From Nipponacmea schrenckii (lineage: Eukaryota; Mollusca; Gastropoda; Lottiidae), in the NCBI GenBank assembly GCA_030562195.1, contig CM060202.1, forward strand, positions 1,984,001-2,048,000: a stretch of DNA of 64,000 bases. The letters run 5' to 3'. Below the pieces are notes generated by a model. The model was not told where the DNA came from. It made no database searches and saw nothing but the letters and a program-made list of their open reading frames with translations. The translations under genes were made by a program, and so were the position numbers. This document shows, piece by piece, positions 1 through 12,800 of this stretch. Position 1 is the stretch's first letter. Every line of letters begins with the position of its first letter.

Positions 1-96
1 TTTGTTGGGCAAGATTTGTATTTGAAGAATTGTTACCAAAGAAATGTAGAACCAAACAGAGACTTGTGTTTTTTAATTTAGAATTAATAGTAAGAA

Positions 97-2224
97 GATA
101 GCTTGCCGGGCAAGGTAATATACGCCCACTGGCAGCATTTATTTCAAATAAAAACTTTTCAGTAAGGTTACAATAAGTGGAATGAAATATTCAACCTTCC
201 AACCTATTTTTTTCTAGGGTCTCTAGTTTCATTTAAAACTGTCAAGAATTGTACCGAATAACAACTCATTAAATATTTTTCAGCATTTTTATGATTTGCA
301 ATAGGGTTCAGCCTTAATAATATTTTGATATTTTGATTTCTTAATAAGGCTCATCCTTGGTTGATATTAAACAATTTCAGCGAGTTTTGTCAAAAAGGAA
401 TGTTTAGAGTGTTCACAAGCCAAAAGTTGAAAGCGTTTTTGAAACAGGCGCAATAACTGACACTAAATATTTTTCGATTTATCTGATTTTCAATAGGGTT
501 CATCCTTGGGAGAAAACAAATACTAAAGCCAAGTTTCATCAAAATCCATTCAAAATTGTTCTTTCTAGAGTGTTTACGAGTTAAATTGAACGCGTTTTCA
601 AAAACAAGGTCAATAACTTGTACTAAATAATTTTTCGACTTTCAATAGGGTTCATCCTTGGGAGACAACAAATACTCCAGCCAAGTTACATCAAAATTCA
701 TTAAAAATTGTTCTTTCTAGAGTGTTTACAAGCTGAAATTGAACGCGTTTTCAAGAACAAGGGCTATAACTGACACTAAATATATTTCTATTTATTTAAT
801 TTATAATAGGGTTCATCCTTGGGTAAAAACAAATACTCAAGCCAAAGTTAACCAAAATCCATTAAGAATAGTTCTTTCTAGAGTGTTTACAAGCTAAAAT
901 TGAATGCGTTTTCCAAAACAAGGGCAGTAACTCATACTAAAATTTTTTTTGATATCGCTGATTTTCAATAGGGTTCATCCTTGAGTTATAACACACTCTC
1001 ACACCAAGTTTCATCGAAATCCATCAAGAATTGTGCCATGTAGAGTGTTTACGAGACAAAAATCGAACGCGTTTAAAAGAACAAGGGCAATAATTCATAT
1101 TAGATATATTTTGATATTTTTAATTTTCAATTAGGCTCATCCCTTGTGATATCCAACAATTTCAGTGAGTTTTGTCAACATTGGTCATGAATTATACCTT
1201 CTAGAGTGTTTATTAGCCAAAAAGTTAAACCTGTTTTCAAACACAAGGGCAATAACTGACACTAAATATATTTCGATTTATTTGATTTTCAATAAGGTTC
1301 ATCCTGGGGTAAAAACAAATACTCAAGCCAAGTTTTATCAAAATCCATTAAGAATTGTTCTTACTAGAGTGCTTACAAGCTAAAATTGAACACGTTTTCA
1401 AACACAAGGGCAATAACTGATACTAAATATTTTTCGATTTAACTGAATTTCAATAGGGTTCATCCTTAGGTGATTACAAATACTCATGCCAAGTTATGTC
1501 AAAATCGCTCAAGAATTGTGACTTGTAGAGTGTTTACAAGGCAAAAATCCAACACATTTTATAGAACAAGGGCAATAATTCCTATTAAATATATTTCGAT
1601 ATGTGCTATTTTCAAAAGGGTTCATTCTTGGGTGATATTCAACAATTTCAGCAAGTTTCGTCAAAATCAGTCAATAACTGTGCTTTGTAGAGTGTTTACA
1701 AGATAAAAATTGAACGAGTTTTCAAAAACAAGGGCAAAAACTGATATTAATTTTTTTCGATTAGACTGGTTTTCCATAGGCTTCATCCTTGGGTAATAAC
1801 AAATACTCAGGCCAAGTTTCATTAAAATCCATTAAAAATTGTTCTCTCAAGAGTGTTTACAAGCTAAAATTGAACGGGTTTTCAAGAACAAGGGCAATAA
1901 CTCATACTAAATGTTTTTCGATTTCGCTGATTTTCAATAGGGTTTATCCTTGAGTTATAACATAGTCTCACACCAAGTTTCATTAAAATCGGTTAAGAAT
2001 TGCAGATTCATGGGCACGAACTCATACTAAATTTTTTCCGATTTTGCTGATTTTCAATAGGGTTCATCGTTGCGTGACCATAAACACTCATATTAAGTTT
2101 GATCTAAATCCGTCAAGAATTACACCTTGTAGAGTGTTTACGAGCAATTGTGGACGGACGGACGGACAGACGGATGTGGGTGACAACAATATACGCCCCC
2201 CATTTCATGTGGGCGTATAAAAAT
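97..2224 (+). mobile_element. Pearl/HINE-like element, type A, complete
   Basis: Starts GATAGCTTGCCGGGCAAGG (hairpin head), followed by AATATACGCCCACTGGCAGCA. The body is about a dozen diverged ~155-165 bp units, each with GGGCAATAACT, a TTTCAATAGGGTTCATCC block and CAAGTTTCATCAAAATCC. It ends in a GGAC microsatellite (2154-2174) and a terminal hairpin (2191-2218, ATACGCCC...GGGCGTAT) followed by AAAA. Plan of known bivalve 'pearl' and Helentron-associated elements: core repeats, ACGG microsatellite, 3' hairpin. Small ORFs inside are repeat by-products. Confidence 0.8.
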
Positions 2225-3636
2225 GACGAACAAATGAAGGAATGTGAATTAATCATTACGGACTAAGGATTAAGTATTAAGACGGTTTAATATTGGGCTG
2301 TTGGTTTTCCATACATATCAATTTCAAGAGTTTTTTAATACTGTAAAAGAGATGATTACAGTTTTGAATATATATGTAAATGTTATTAGTTAAGAACTAA
2401 GAATATATGGATGTACTTCATGTATATGTACCTCTGAATTTATTACATACTACGTTTCGAAACACATGCAGGTAACGTTATCAAGTAAAATGATTAACAA
2501 TATATAACAGTGACAATATATATGAGATACATCGAAGCCATTCAAAGGGTACAACAGAAAAACAATTAACAATGACCAAGCAGGGATTAAGATGAAGGCA
2601 TAACAACAAGGGTAACAAAATCAAAACAAGCCAATTAGATAACTAACTAGATAACATGAGGTAATTAGAGCACTGAACTAGGAGTAATATTAAAACAACA
2701 GAGCACTGATGAATATGAATAACATAGAAATAACAATAGTGAGTGGTATTATAACGAATTAAATAATAAATATAATAGATGTTAGGCATCAAATAAGTTG
2801 ACCCAAATGTTTGGTAAAAAGTGACCAGTATCCCTATTCACTTTGGTCACTTTTTTGATTTTGTTACCCTTGTTGTCATGCCTTCATCTTAATCCCTGCT
2901 TGGTCATTGTTAATTGTTTTTCTGTTGTACCCTTTGAATGGCTTCGATGTATCTCATATAAGTACTCATAAGTACTAGATCTGTCTGAAAATCTTCTATT
3001 TATTTATACAGGTTTGTCTTTTCTTTATAGTAAAGAATAGACAATTTTTTGTTTTTTTTTTTCACATTTCAAATATCAACTTGATCTTGTTGTAGATTAT
3101 TTAAATATAGATTACCAAGCAAGGTTTTTTAGTAACTAAAATATGAATGTAGTTAAAAAAATATTGAACTCATCAATCTCATCAATTTACCATTCAATAT
3201 TTATATTTTTTATGGAGGTCATTGGGGGAACTCATATATTTATGACTATCCTGTCCACATGTACCTGTCAATCTAATGTCAGCATAGAGAGATATAAATA
3301 TAAATAGTAACACAAAACAATCTTAGGTAGTCAGCAGACATTATCTAACCTTGTTCTTGCTTATTTTGTCAAAGAACAGTTCTCCTACTGCTACATTCAT
3401 GTAAATTAAATAAATGGGCCGTTCCCAAATTTTCACAATACACTTTGATATTTGGAGTACTGCATTTACATTAAACAACTGAAATTCCATTTGACTGAAA
3501 ATATTCTTTAAAGGTTCTAAAATGTTATAAACATATGTACCATGTCCTCATGTCAAACTCACCAAAACTCTACTCTTTCAAGTTTTAACACATAAATCTA
3601 TTTCATGCTAAAGAAAAAAAAAACATCTACATGTAC
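2225..3636. other. Intronic DNA with a palindrome, no gene seen
   Basis: Non-coding DNA downstream of the last visible RRP1 exon. Holds the 2521-2958 inverted repeat and a fragment (about 2409-2487) that recurs inverted at about 37520-37615, sharing GATAACGTTACCTG and CGAAACGTAGTATGTAA; it resembles the 3' tail of a retroelement. No further RRP1 exon recognised. Confidence 0.5.
2521..2958. repeat. Near-perfect inverted repeat, 106-bp arms
   Basis: Arm 2521-2626 is the reverse complement of 2853-2958 with one mismatch that I can see, around a 226-bp AT-rich loop. No open frame or recognisable terminal motif. Could be a young foldback element or a local inverted duplication. Confidence 0.85.
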
Positions 3637-3842
3637 CTGTTGAGGAAGTCTTTGACTTTCTAGAAGTACTGGCGTCGTATATTCAGCTGTGTTAACTTTG
3701 TTTTTCTTACTCGGACTAGATACTGAATTATCATTTGATGCTCTTCGCTTGACAGCTTTCTGATCTGGTAAATTTGTGGAGTGTGTGTTCTCTTCAGATT
3801 TAGGTGACAGTGAAGTTACCAACGCCTTTCCTGTTTGATCTC
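3637..3842 (-). CDS. RRP1: RRP1 exon 9 (basic C-terminal tail, not last exon)
   Basis: 206 bases: two bases complete Gly303, then residues 304-371 ([11 protein letters not shown]... to ...SQRLPQQ). Low-complexity Ser/Lys-rich sequence with clusters KRR (334-336) and SKKNK (347-351) that could act as a bipartite nuclear or nucleolar signal (inference). Acceptor ATACTTGCAG, donor CAACAG/GTACAT. The open frame continues 13 codons past the donor, but those codons are Phe-rich antisense of a poly-A run, so a spliced end is preferred. Less conserved than the other exons; support comes from phase and splice sites. Confidence 0.8.
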
Positions 3843-6800
3843 CTGCAAGTATCAAAATAATTCAATACTAAATTCACAATAAGTGTTGTATGACTATAAT
3901 ATATTATACTGATATATTGAGACTATCATTCAGTTAAACAAATTGTATATAATAATAAGAATGCCACTGTGATAAAACACTAAAACAAGCTGTGAACAGT
4001 ATTAATGCAGCGTGCAATGGGCTTCCAACATTGTTCATATTATAAATTCATAGTAGGATACTTCACCGAAAAGAAACGTTTCGGTAATATTGGTGGCTAA
4101 TGCCTGCTGTACACGACGGACTTTTGTCCGCAAAAAATTGTTTTGCGACAAAAGTCTGTCGTGTGCGTTGGTGAAAAACAATGTTTTTTGTTTCCCGAAA
4201 AATTTGTTTGAAAATCAAACGTGTTTCGGCGACAATTGTTTTTTGTCTATCGTGTGCGTTGAATAAAACATTTCTACGATACATTTTCCGTCTTTAGCCA
4301 ATCAGTCTATGCCATTTCATCACGTAAAGTAAAATGGCGGAGCTCATGTGGACAAAGTCACATGACGAAGCAGCATTTATAATGTTTCCTTTGAACAAAA
4401 TTCTATCATGTGCTTCTATAGTCCATCTTGTGCGGCAAATGAAAGCCTGACAAAAAACCAATGTTTTTTGATTACAATGGACAAAAGGTTGTCGTCTGCT
4501 CCTAGCTTAAGCAAGATAAGCCCACATTAAAGTATACTTTCTGTTTAAACACAGGTTGAAATTCCAACATTATTTTGGCCTTGTTCCAAGATCTCATCAA
4601 TATAAATTTTCACATCATGTTCATAAGCCAAATTCGACAGGTTTGACTAGTGCTGGGTATTGCCAATCATTCCACCTTGCAATAAGTATAGCGATACAAG
4701 GGTCACAATACAATATGTATCGCAATATGGGTTAATAGACAAAAGTTACTTTCTCTACAAAGTTTCAATATTTGATCATTTTAACAGTTATATTTTGAGG
4801 TAACAGAATGTGAATACTAGTTTTCACTAATGGTATAGTATATCACTAATAAACTGTTACTAAAATGTAATGAAGCCTGTCTGACTACTAAATTAGATGT
4901 CAAGTAAAACACCTTTTTATTGTCATTGGGGCATTTTGTATTGTATAGTTTTCTTTCTGATGGCACAGAGCTGGCAGGACTACATAAATATATTTTTAAC
5001 TAAAATAGCAAACATTAGGTACCATGAATAACTGAGACAAGGCATTTGTCTTCTTTGGTTGAGATGGTGAAAATGCTACTCTCAGTAGTTGATATTTATG
5101 CAGTACCCCTGCTGGTACATGGATTACTGCTATGGAAGACAATCCCTGCCAAAATTAATCATTCTTAATGAATAATTCGGTGCCAAACATTAGTACAGTA
5201 AAATCAACATTTGTACGCTTAATTTGACATTTGTTCGCAAAATTCATAATTTGTTGTTAAAAATTTATCAAAGAATATTACTGAAAAAATTAACGATCAA
5301 GCCAAACTAATAATGCCCACTTCATAACGCCGAATGAAGTTTACCGAACAAATGTTGAAAAACATTTTTGCATTTCATGAGAACGATATCATTATGACGA
5401 CAAGTGGCGCTGCTCAATTGAGCATGACGAAGCAGCATTTATAATGTTTCCTTTGAACAAAATTCTATCATGTGCTTCTATAGTCCATCTTGTGCGGCAA
5501 ATGAAAGCCTGACAAAAAACCAATGTTTTTTGATTACAATGGACAAAAGGTTGTCGTCTGCTCCTAGCTTAAGCAAGATAAGCCCACATTAAAGTATACT
5601 TTCTGTTTAAACACAGGTTGAAATTCCAACATTATTTTGGCCTTGTTCCAAGATCTCATCAATATAAATTTTCACATCATGTTCATAAGCCAAATTCGAC
5701 AGGTTTGACTAGTGCTGGGTATTGCCAATCATTCCACCTTGCAATAAGTATAGCGATACAAGGGTCACAATACAATATGTATCGCAATATGGGTTAATAG
5801 ACAAAAGTTACTTTCTCTACAAAGTTTCAATATTTGATCATTTTAACAGTTATATTTTGAGGTAACAGAATGTGAATACTAGTTTTCACTAATGGTATAG
5901 TATATCACTAATAAACTGTTACTAAAATGTAATGAAGCCTGTCTGACTACTAAATTAGATGTCAAGTAAAACACCTTTTTATTGTCATTGGGGCATTTTG
6001 TATTGTATAGTTTTTCTTTCTGATGGCACAGAGCTGGCAGGACTACATAAATATATTTTTAACTAAAATAGCAAACATTAGGTACCATGAATAACTGAGA
6101 CAAGGCATTTGTCTTCTTTGGTTGAGATGGTGAAAATGCTACTCTCAGTAGTTGATATTTATGCAGTACCCCTGCTGGTACATGGATTACTGCTATGGAA
6201 GACAATCCCTGCCAAAATTAATCATTCTTAATGAATAATTCGGTGCCAAACATTAGTACAGTAAAATCAACATTTGTACGCTTAATTTGACATTTGTTCG
6301 CAAAATTCATAATTTGTTGTTAAAAATTTATCAAAGAATATTACTGAAAAAATTAACGATCAAGCCAAACTAATAATGCCCACTTCATAACGCCGAATGA
6401 AGTTTACCGAACAAATGTTGAAAAACATTTTTGCATTTCATGAGAACGATATCATTATGACGACAAGTGGCGCTGCTCAATTTGAGCATGACGAAGCAGC
6501 ATTTATAATGTTTCCTTTGAACAAAATTCTATCATGTGCTTCTATAGTCCATCTTGTGCGGCAAATGAAAGCCTGACAAAAAACCAATGTTTTTTGATTA
6601 CAATGGACAAAAGGTTGTCGTCTGCTCCTAGCTTAAGCAAGATAAGCCCACATTAAAGTATACTTTCTGTTTAAACACAGGTTGAAATTCCAACATTATT
6701 TTGGCCTTGTTCCAAGATCTCATCAATATAAATTTTCACATCATGTTCATAAGCCAAATTCGACAGGTTTGACTAGTGCTGGGTATTGCCAATCATTCCA

Positions 6801-9800
6801 CCTTGCAATAAGTATAGCGATACAAGGGTCACAATACAATATGTATCGCAATATGGGTTAATAGACAAAAGTTACTTTCTCTACAAAGTTTCAATATTTG
6901 ATCATTTTAACAGTTATATTTTGAGGTAACAGAATGTGAATACTAGTTTTCACTAATGGTATAGTATATCACTAATAAACTGTTACTAAAATGTAATGAA
7001 GCCTGTCTGACTACTAAATTAGATGTCAAGTAAAACACCTTTTTATTGTAATTGGGGCATTTTGTATTGTATAGTTTTCTTTCTGATGGCACAGAGCTGG
7101 CAGGACTACATAAATATATTTTTAACTAAAATAGCAAACATTAGGTACCATGAATAACTGAGACAAGGCATTTGTCTTTGGTTGAGATGGTGAAAATGCT
7201 ACTCTCAGTAGTTGATATTTATGCAGTACCCCTGCTGGTACATGGATTACTGCTATGGAAGACAATCCCTGCCAAAATTAATCATTCTTAATGAATAATT
7301 CGGTGCCAAACATTAGTACAGTAAAATCAACATTTGTACGCTTAATTTGACATTTGTTCGCAAAATTCATAATTTGTTGTTAAAAATTTATCAAAGAATA
7401 TTACTGAAAAAATTAACGATCAAGCCAAACTAATAATGCCCACTTCATAACGCCGAATGAAGTTTACCGAACAAATGTTGAAAAACATTTTTGCATTTCA
7501 TGAGAACGATATCATTATGACGACAAGTGGCGCTGCTCAATTTGAGCTAGGGCCTCGTCCTTATTTGTCTGGCCAATTTTTATGGCCGACCAGTGGCTGT
7601 GTACAAAGTAAAGAATCTTATTATGAATTCCAATTTTATTTTATTTTATTCATTGGAATTTTGAGATTTTGAGTTAAATATGGTGCCTATAATGTTTTAA
7701 AAAATGGCCAATTTTTGTACAGTCCACAGTGATGGTGGGGGGACAGATAATTTGATGGAATTGGCAAAATCCCAACAACATGGTTTCTTCAGACGTGTGA
7801 ATATATCTAAAATTCCAATATAATAGTATTTTTCATGCCAAGCTGAGTTACTGGCCAGTTCAGGATGAAGACTCTTCAAGGCCAATTTTTGAAAAATGAA
7901 CAATTTTTGAATAGTCCACGCTGATGATGGTGGGGTATGTTTTTTGATGGAATTGGCAGAATCCCAACCTCATGGTGCCTTCAGACCTGTGATATCCCAA
8001 AAATTAAAAAAAGAAATAGTATGTTCATGCCAAACTCAGTGACTGGCCAGTCAGTGATGAAAACTCTTCATGGCCAATTTTTGAATTTTTGAATAGTCCA
8101 CGATGATGCTGGTGGGGTATATTTTTTGTTGGAATTGGCAGAATCCTAACCATATGGTGCCTTCATACCTGTGAATATATCGAAAATTCCAATATAATAG
8201 TATTTTCATGCCAAGCTTAGTTACTGGCCAGTTGTAGATGAAGACTCTTCAAGGCCAAGTTTGGAAAAATGGCTAATTTTTTAATAGTCCACGCTGATGG
8301 TGTTGGGGCATAATTTTTGGAATTTGCAGAATCCCAACCAAATAGTGGCCTCAGACCTTAATGCTCCACCACCATCAGCGTGGACTGTTAAAAATTTGGC
8401 AATTTTTCAAAAATTGGCCATGAAGAGTCTTCATCCTGAACTGGCCAGTAACTAAGCTTGGCATGAAAATACTATTACTTTGAAGAAACCATGTTGTTGG
8501 GATTTTGCCAATTCCATCAAAATATCTGTCCCACCATCACTATGGACTGTACAAAAATTTGCCATTTTTCAAAACATTATATCTCAAAATTCCAATGAAT
8601 AAAGAGTTTGTTTTAAAATTCGCTTTTTATCATAAAATTGGAATTCATTATAAGATTCTTTACTTTGTACACAGCCACTGGCCGCCATGAAAATTGGCCA
8701 GACAAATAGGTACGAGGCCCTAGCTCAAATTGAGCAACGCCACTTGTCGTCATAATGATATCGTTCTCATGAAATGCGAGAAATGTTTTTCAACATTTGT
8801 TCGGTAAACTTCATTCGGCGTTATGAAGTGGGCATTATTAGTTCGGCTTGATCGTTAATTTGTTCAGTAATATTCTTTATTCGAATGATAAATTTTTAAC
8901 AACAAATTTAGCGAACAAATGTCAAATTAAGCGTACAAATGTTGATTTTACTGTACTAATGTTTGGCACCGAATTATTCATTAAGAATGATTAATTTTGG
9001 CAGGGATTGTCTTCCACTGCTACTGCTGCTGATTCCAGTTCATGATGTTTTGGGAATTATGTTGCAGATTATTGCCTTGAGATCTGACTAAAGTTTCAGC
9101 TTCTGATGTTAATTCATACAGAATACTATGTCTCTCCCCATCTGTCAACAAGCTGTTGCCTAGCAAGATATGCCCACTTTAAAATATATTTTCTGTAACA
9201 CAGGCAGAAACTCTAACATTATATGAAACCTAGTCTTTAATGTATTTACTAGCTTTCATGTGGTTGGACTAAGTCAAGGACAATAACTCAAATATACTTC
9301 ATTGAAAAAATAGTAAATATTGAACTTGTTCAAGATCTCACCAATAAAAATGATCACATCAAATTTCATTCAAATCAGATGAAAACTGTATTATACATGT
9401 TCAAGGTCATTTGCCACGAGTGTGAAAAGAAAATTCCAGACAATTTGAGATGATTTGAAATTCTCTGAACCATTCATGACAGCATTTGCATCGGTTATGA
9501 TAGAAAGGTAAGGGGTTGCTACATTACCCTGGACAATTGTTGGAGTGGAAATAACTTCTAAGTAAAAGTATATAAACAGGATTTGTCTCTACCATTCTCC
9601 CATTTTAAAGCTTAGAATTAAAAAAATAAAGCCTCCCGCCCGATCAATTTTGTCTAAATATTCTGCTTTTTATTTTGATTAAGGGGAGGGCATTTGGAGA
9701 AAAAAATAAATCAACCAGGTAATTGCCCGAGAACAAGATACTTTTTTTTTTCTCTTATCATGTTTACAAGGTAATTTTGATGGGTTTTGACTGAAGGGCA

Positions 9801-12800
9801 TTAACTCAAAAACAGGTCACTCAAAAATTATCACACCAAATTTTATTGATGAAAACTATAGTCTCTAAAGCGTTCACATGTCAATAACAGTTCATCGAAA
9901 ATTGTCAATATCAAAGTTGTCCAAGATCTCATCAATATAAATGATAACACCAAATTTCATTCAAATCAATTGAAAACTGCAGTCCAGGGTTTTCAACCTT
10001 GGGGTCGCATCCCCAATGTGGGGACGTCGGAAAACTTTTGGGGAACACAAACATCACATATATAATCGCAAAAAAATGTTGTGTCTGTGAACATGTTAAG
10101 GTTTAAGATTTAATGCAACTCAACATGGGTTCATTAGTGAACTCACCTGGTGTCATGAAGTAACAGAATCCCTTGAAATCTGGAAAACTATTTATATTTT
10201 TTTTTATGTTATTAATGGCAGGAAGTATATTTCCTGATGATTAGAGCTCTTATTGGCCAAGTTTATAATTTTACCGGCCTAAAAATTCACGCGAGTCTCT
10301 CAATCCTATTCGGGCTAAGACTCTCATAAACCCAAATCGCCCGAGTCCTTTTGGATTCGCACAAAAAAAAAGATAGCTTGCCAGGCAAGGTAATATACGC
10401 CCACTGGCAGCATTTAATTCAAATAAAAACTTTTCAGTAAGGTTACAATAAGTCGAATGAAATATTCAACCTTCCAACCTATTTTTTTCTAGGGTCTCTA
10501 GTTTTATTAAAAACTGTCAAGAATTGTACCTAATAACAACTTTCAAAAACAAGGTCAATAACTTGTACTAAATATTTTTCGATTTTCAATAGGGTTCATC
10601 CTTGGGAGACAACAAATACTCCAGCCAAGTTACATCAAAATCCATTAAAAATTGTTCTTTCTAGAGTGTTTACAAGCTAAAATTGAACGCGTTTTCAAGA
10701 ACAAGGGCTATAACTGACAATAAATATATTTCGATTTATTTGATTTATAATAGGGTTCATCATTGGGTAATAACAAATACTCAAGCCAAGTTTAATCAAA
10801 ATCCATTAAGAAATGTTCTTTCTAGAGTGTTTACAAGCTAAAATTGAACCTGTTTTCAAGAACAAGAGCAGTAACTCATACTGAAAATTTTTTCGATTTC
10901 GCTGATTTTCAATAGGGTTCATCCTTGAGTTATAACACACTCTCACACCAAGTTTCATCGAAATCGGTCAAGAATTGTGCCATGTAGAGTGTTTACGAGA
11001 CAAAAATCGAACGTGTTTAAAAGAACAAGGGCAATAATTCATATTAAGATATATTTTTAATTTTCAATAGGGATCATCCCTTTCGATATCAAACAATTTC
11101 AGTGAGTTTTTTCAACATTGGTCATGAATTGTACCTTCTAGAGTGTTTATTAGCCAAAAAGTTAAACCCGTTTTCAAACACAAGGGCAATAACTGACACT
11201 AATTATATTTCGATTTATTTGATTTTCAACAAGGTTCATCCTTGGGTAAAAACAAATACTCAAGCCAAGTTTTATCAAAATCCATTAAGAATTGTTCTTT
11301 TTTGAGTGCTTACAAGCTAAAATTGAACGCGTTTTCAAACACAAGGGCAATAACTGATACTAAATATTTTTCGATTTAACTGAATTTCAATAGAGTTCAT
11401 CCTTAGGTGATTACAAATACTCATGCCAAGTTATGTCAAAATCGCTCAAGAATTGAGACTTGTAGAGTGTTTACAAGGCAAAAATCCAACACATTTTATA
11501 GAACAAGGGCAATAATTCCTATTAAATATATTTCGATATGTGCTTTTTTCAAAAGGGTTCATTCTTGGGTGATATTAAACAATTTCAGCAAGTTTCGTCA
11601 AAATCGGTCAATAAATGTGCTTTGTAGAGTGTTTACAAGCTAAAAATTGAACGCGTTTTCAAAAACAAGGGCAATAACTGATATTAATTTTTTTTCGATT
11701 TGACTGGTTTTCAATAGGCTTCATCCTTGGGTGATAACAAATACTCAGGCCAAGTTTCATTAAAATCCATTAAAAATTGTTCTCTCAAGAGTGTTTACAA
11801 GCTAAAATTGAACGCGTTTTCAAGAACAAGGGCAATAACTCATACTAAATGTTTTTCGATTTCGCTGATTTTCGATAGGGTTTATCCTTGAGTTATAACA
11901 TACTCTCAAACCAAGTTTCATCAAAATCGGTCAAGAATTGCACGTTGTAGAGTGTTTACAAGCCATTCAAGAACAAGGGCACGAACTCATACAAATTTTT
12001 CTCTGATTTCGCTGATTTTCAATAGGGTTCATCCTTGCGTGATCATAAACACTCATATTAAGTTTCATCTAAATCCGTCAAGAATTACACCGTGTAGAGT
12101 GTTTACGAGCAATTGTGGACGGACGGACGGACGGACGGACGGACAGACGGATGTGGGTGACGACAATTTACACCCCCCATTTCATGTGGGCGTATAAAAT
12201 AATAGTTTACTTCACGAAAGACAGAAGCAAGACATGAAACTGTGAAAGTGGCACCAGGCATATCCTCTAAACCAATCTGGAAAGACACATGTCATCAGCC
12301 GGACATACTAAATGCCAAGAAAAAACAGAAAACATTACTGTCAGCTTTTGGCTCAGCCAGAGAGAGGGCTCTGAGAACGCTTCAGCCATTGATGAGGTGC
12401 AGTCTTTAAATTGCCAGGAAAGAAAAGCCTTTCAATGAATTTGCTGATTTGTTGAAATTGAATGCTGACAATGGCTGTCAGTTAAGTTCAGGTTTCAATA
12501 ACCCAAGAACATGCAAGGTTTTCAACCACATCATAGACACCGATATGGTTGATGAAGACACTGCGTCTATTCAAGAGGGTGGATTTTACAGTTGGCTTAT
12601 TGATGGTTCTTCTGTTAATAAAAGAAAACTAACATAATATGAAGGTGAACTTGTGTATTTGAGAACTGCCTTTGCACAATGTGTTGGGGCAGGAGCTGAT
12701 GGAGCCAGTGTCAATTTTGGTGTTAAATAAGGATTGACTGTTCAATTCAAAGAGAAGCTATCACCATAGTGTGTTTCCAATTTCCATACACTGTTTTGCT

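Noticed and set aside
1165..1706. Open frames of 72-78 codons on the plus strand, repeated with variants at 11102-11643 and 16049-16450
   Set aside because: They coincide with the type-A ~160-bp repeat units and drift with them; no start context, no protein family, stops differ between copies.
3598..3636. Read-through of RRP1 exon 9 past the donor as the true protein end
   Set aside because: The extra codons are mostly Phe from an A run on the plus strand, and a good GT donor precedes them; kept as a spliced exon.
4063..4284. 73-codon minus-strand frame
   Set aside because: Lies inside the terminal-repeat region of the Harbinger-like MITE; no transposase motifs.
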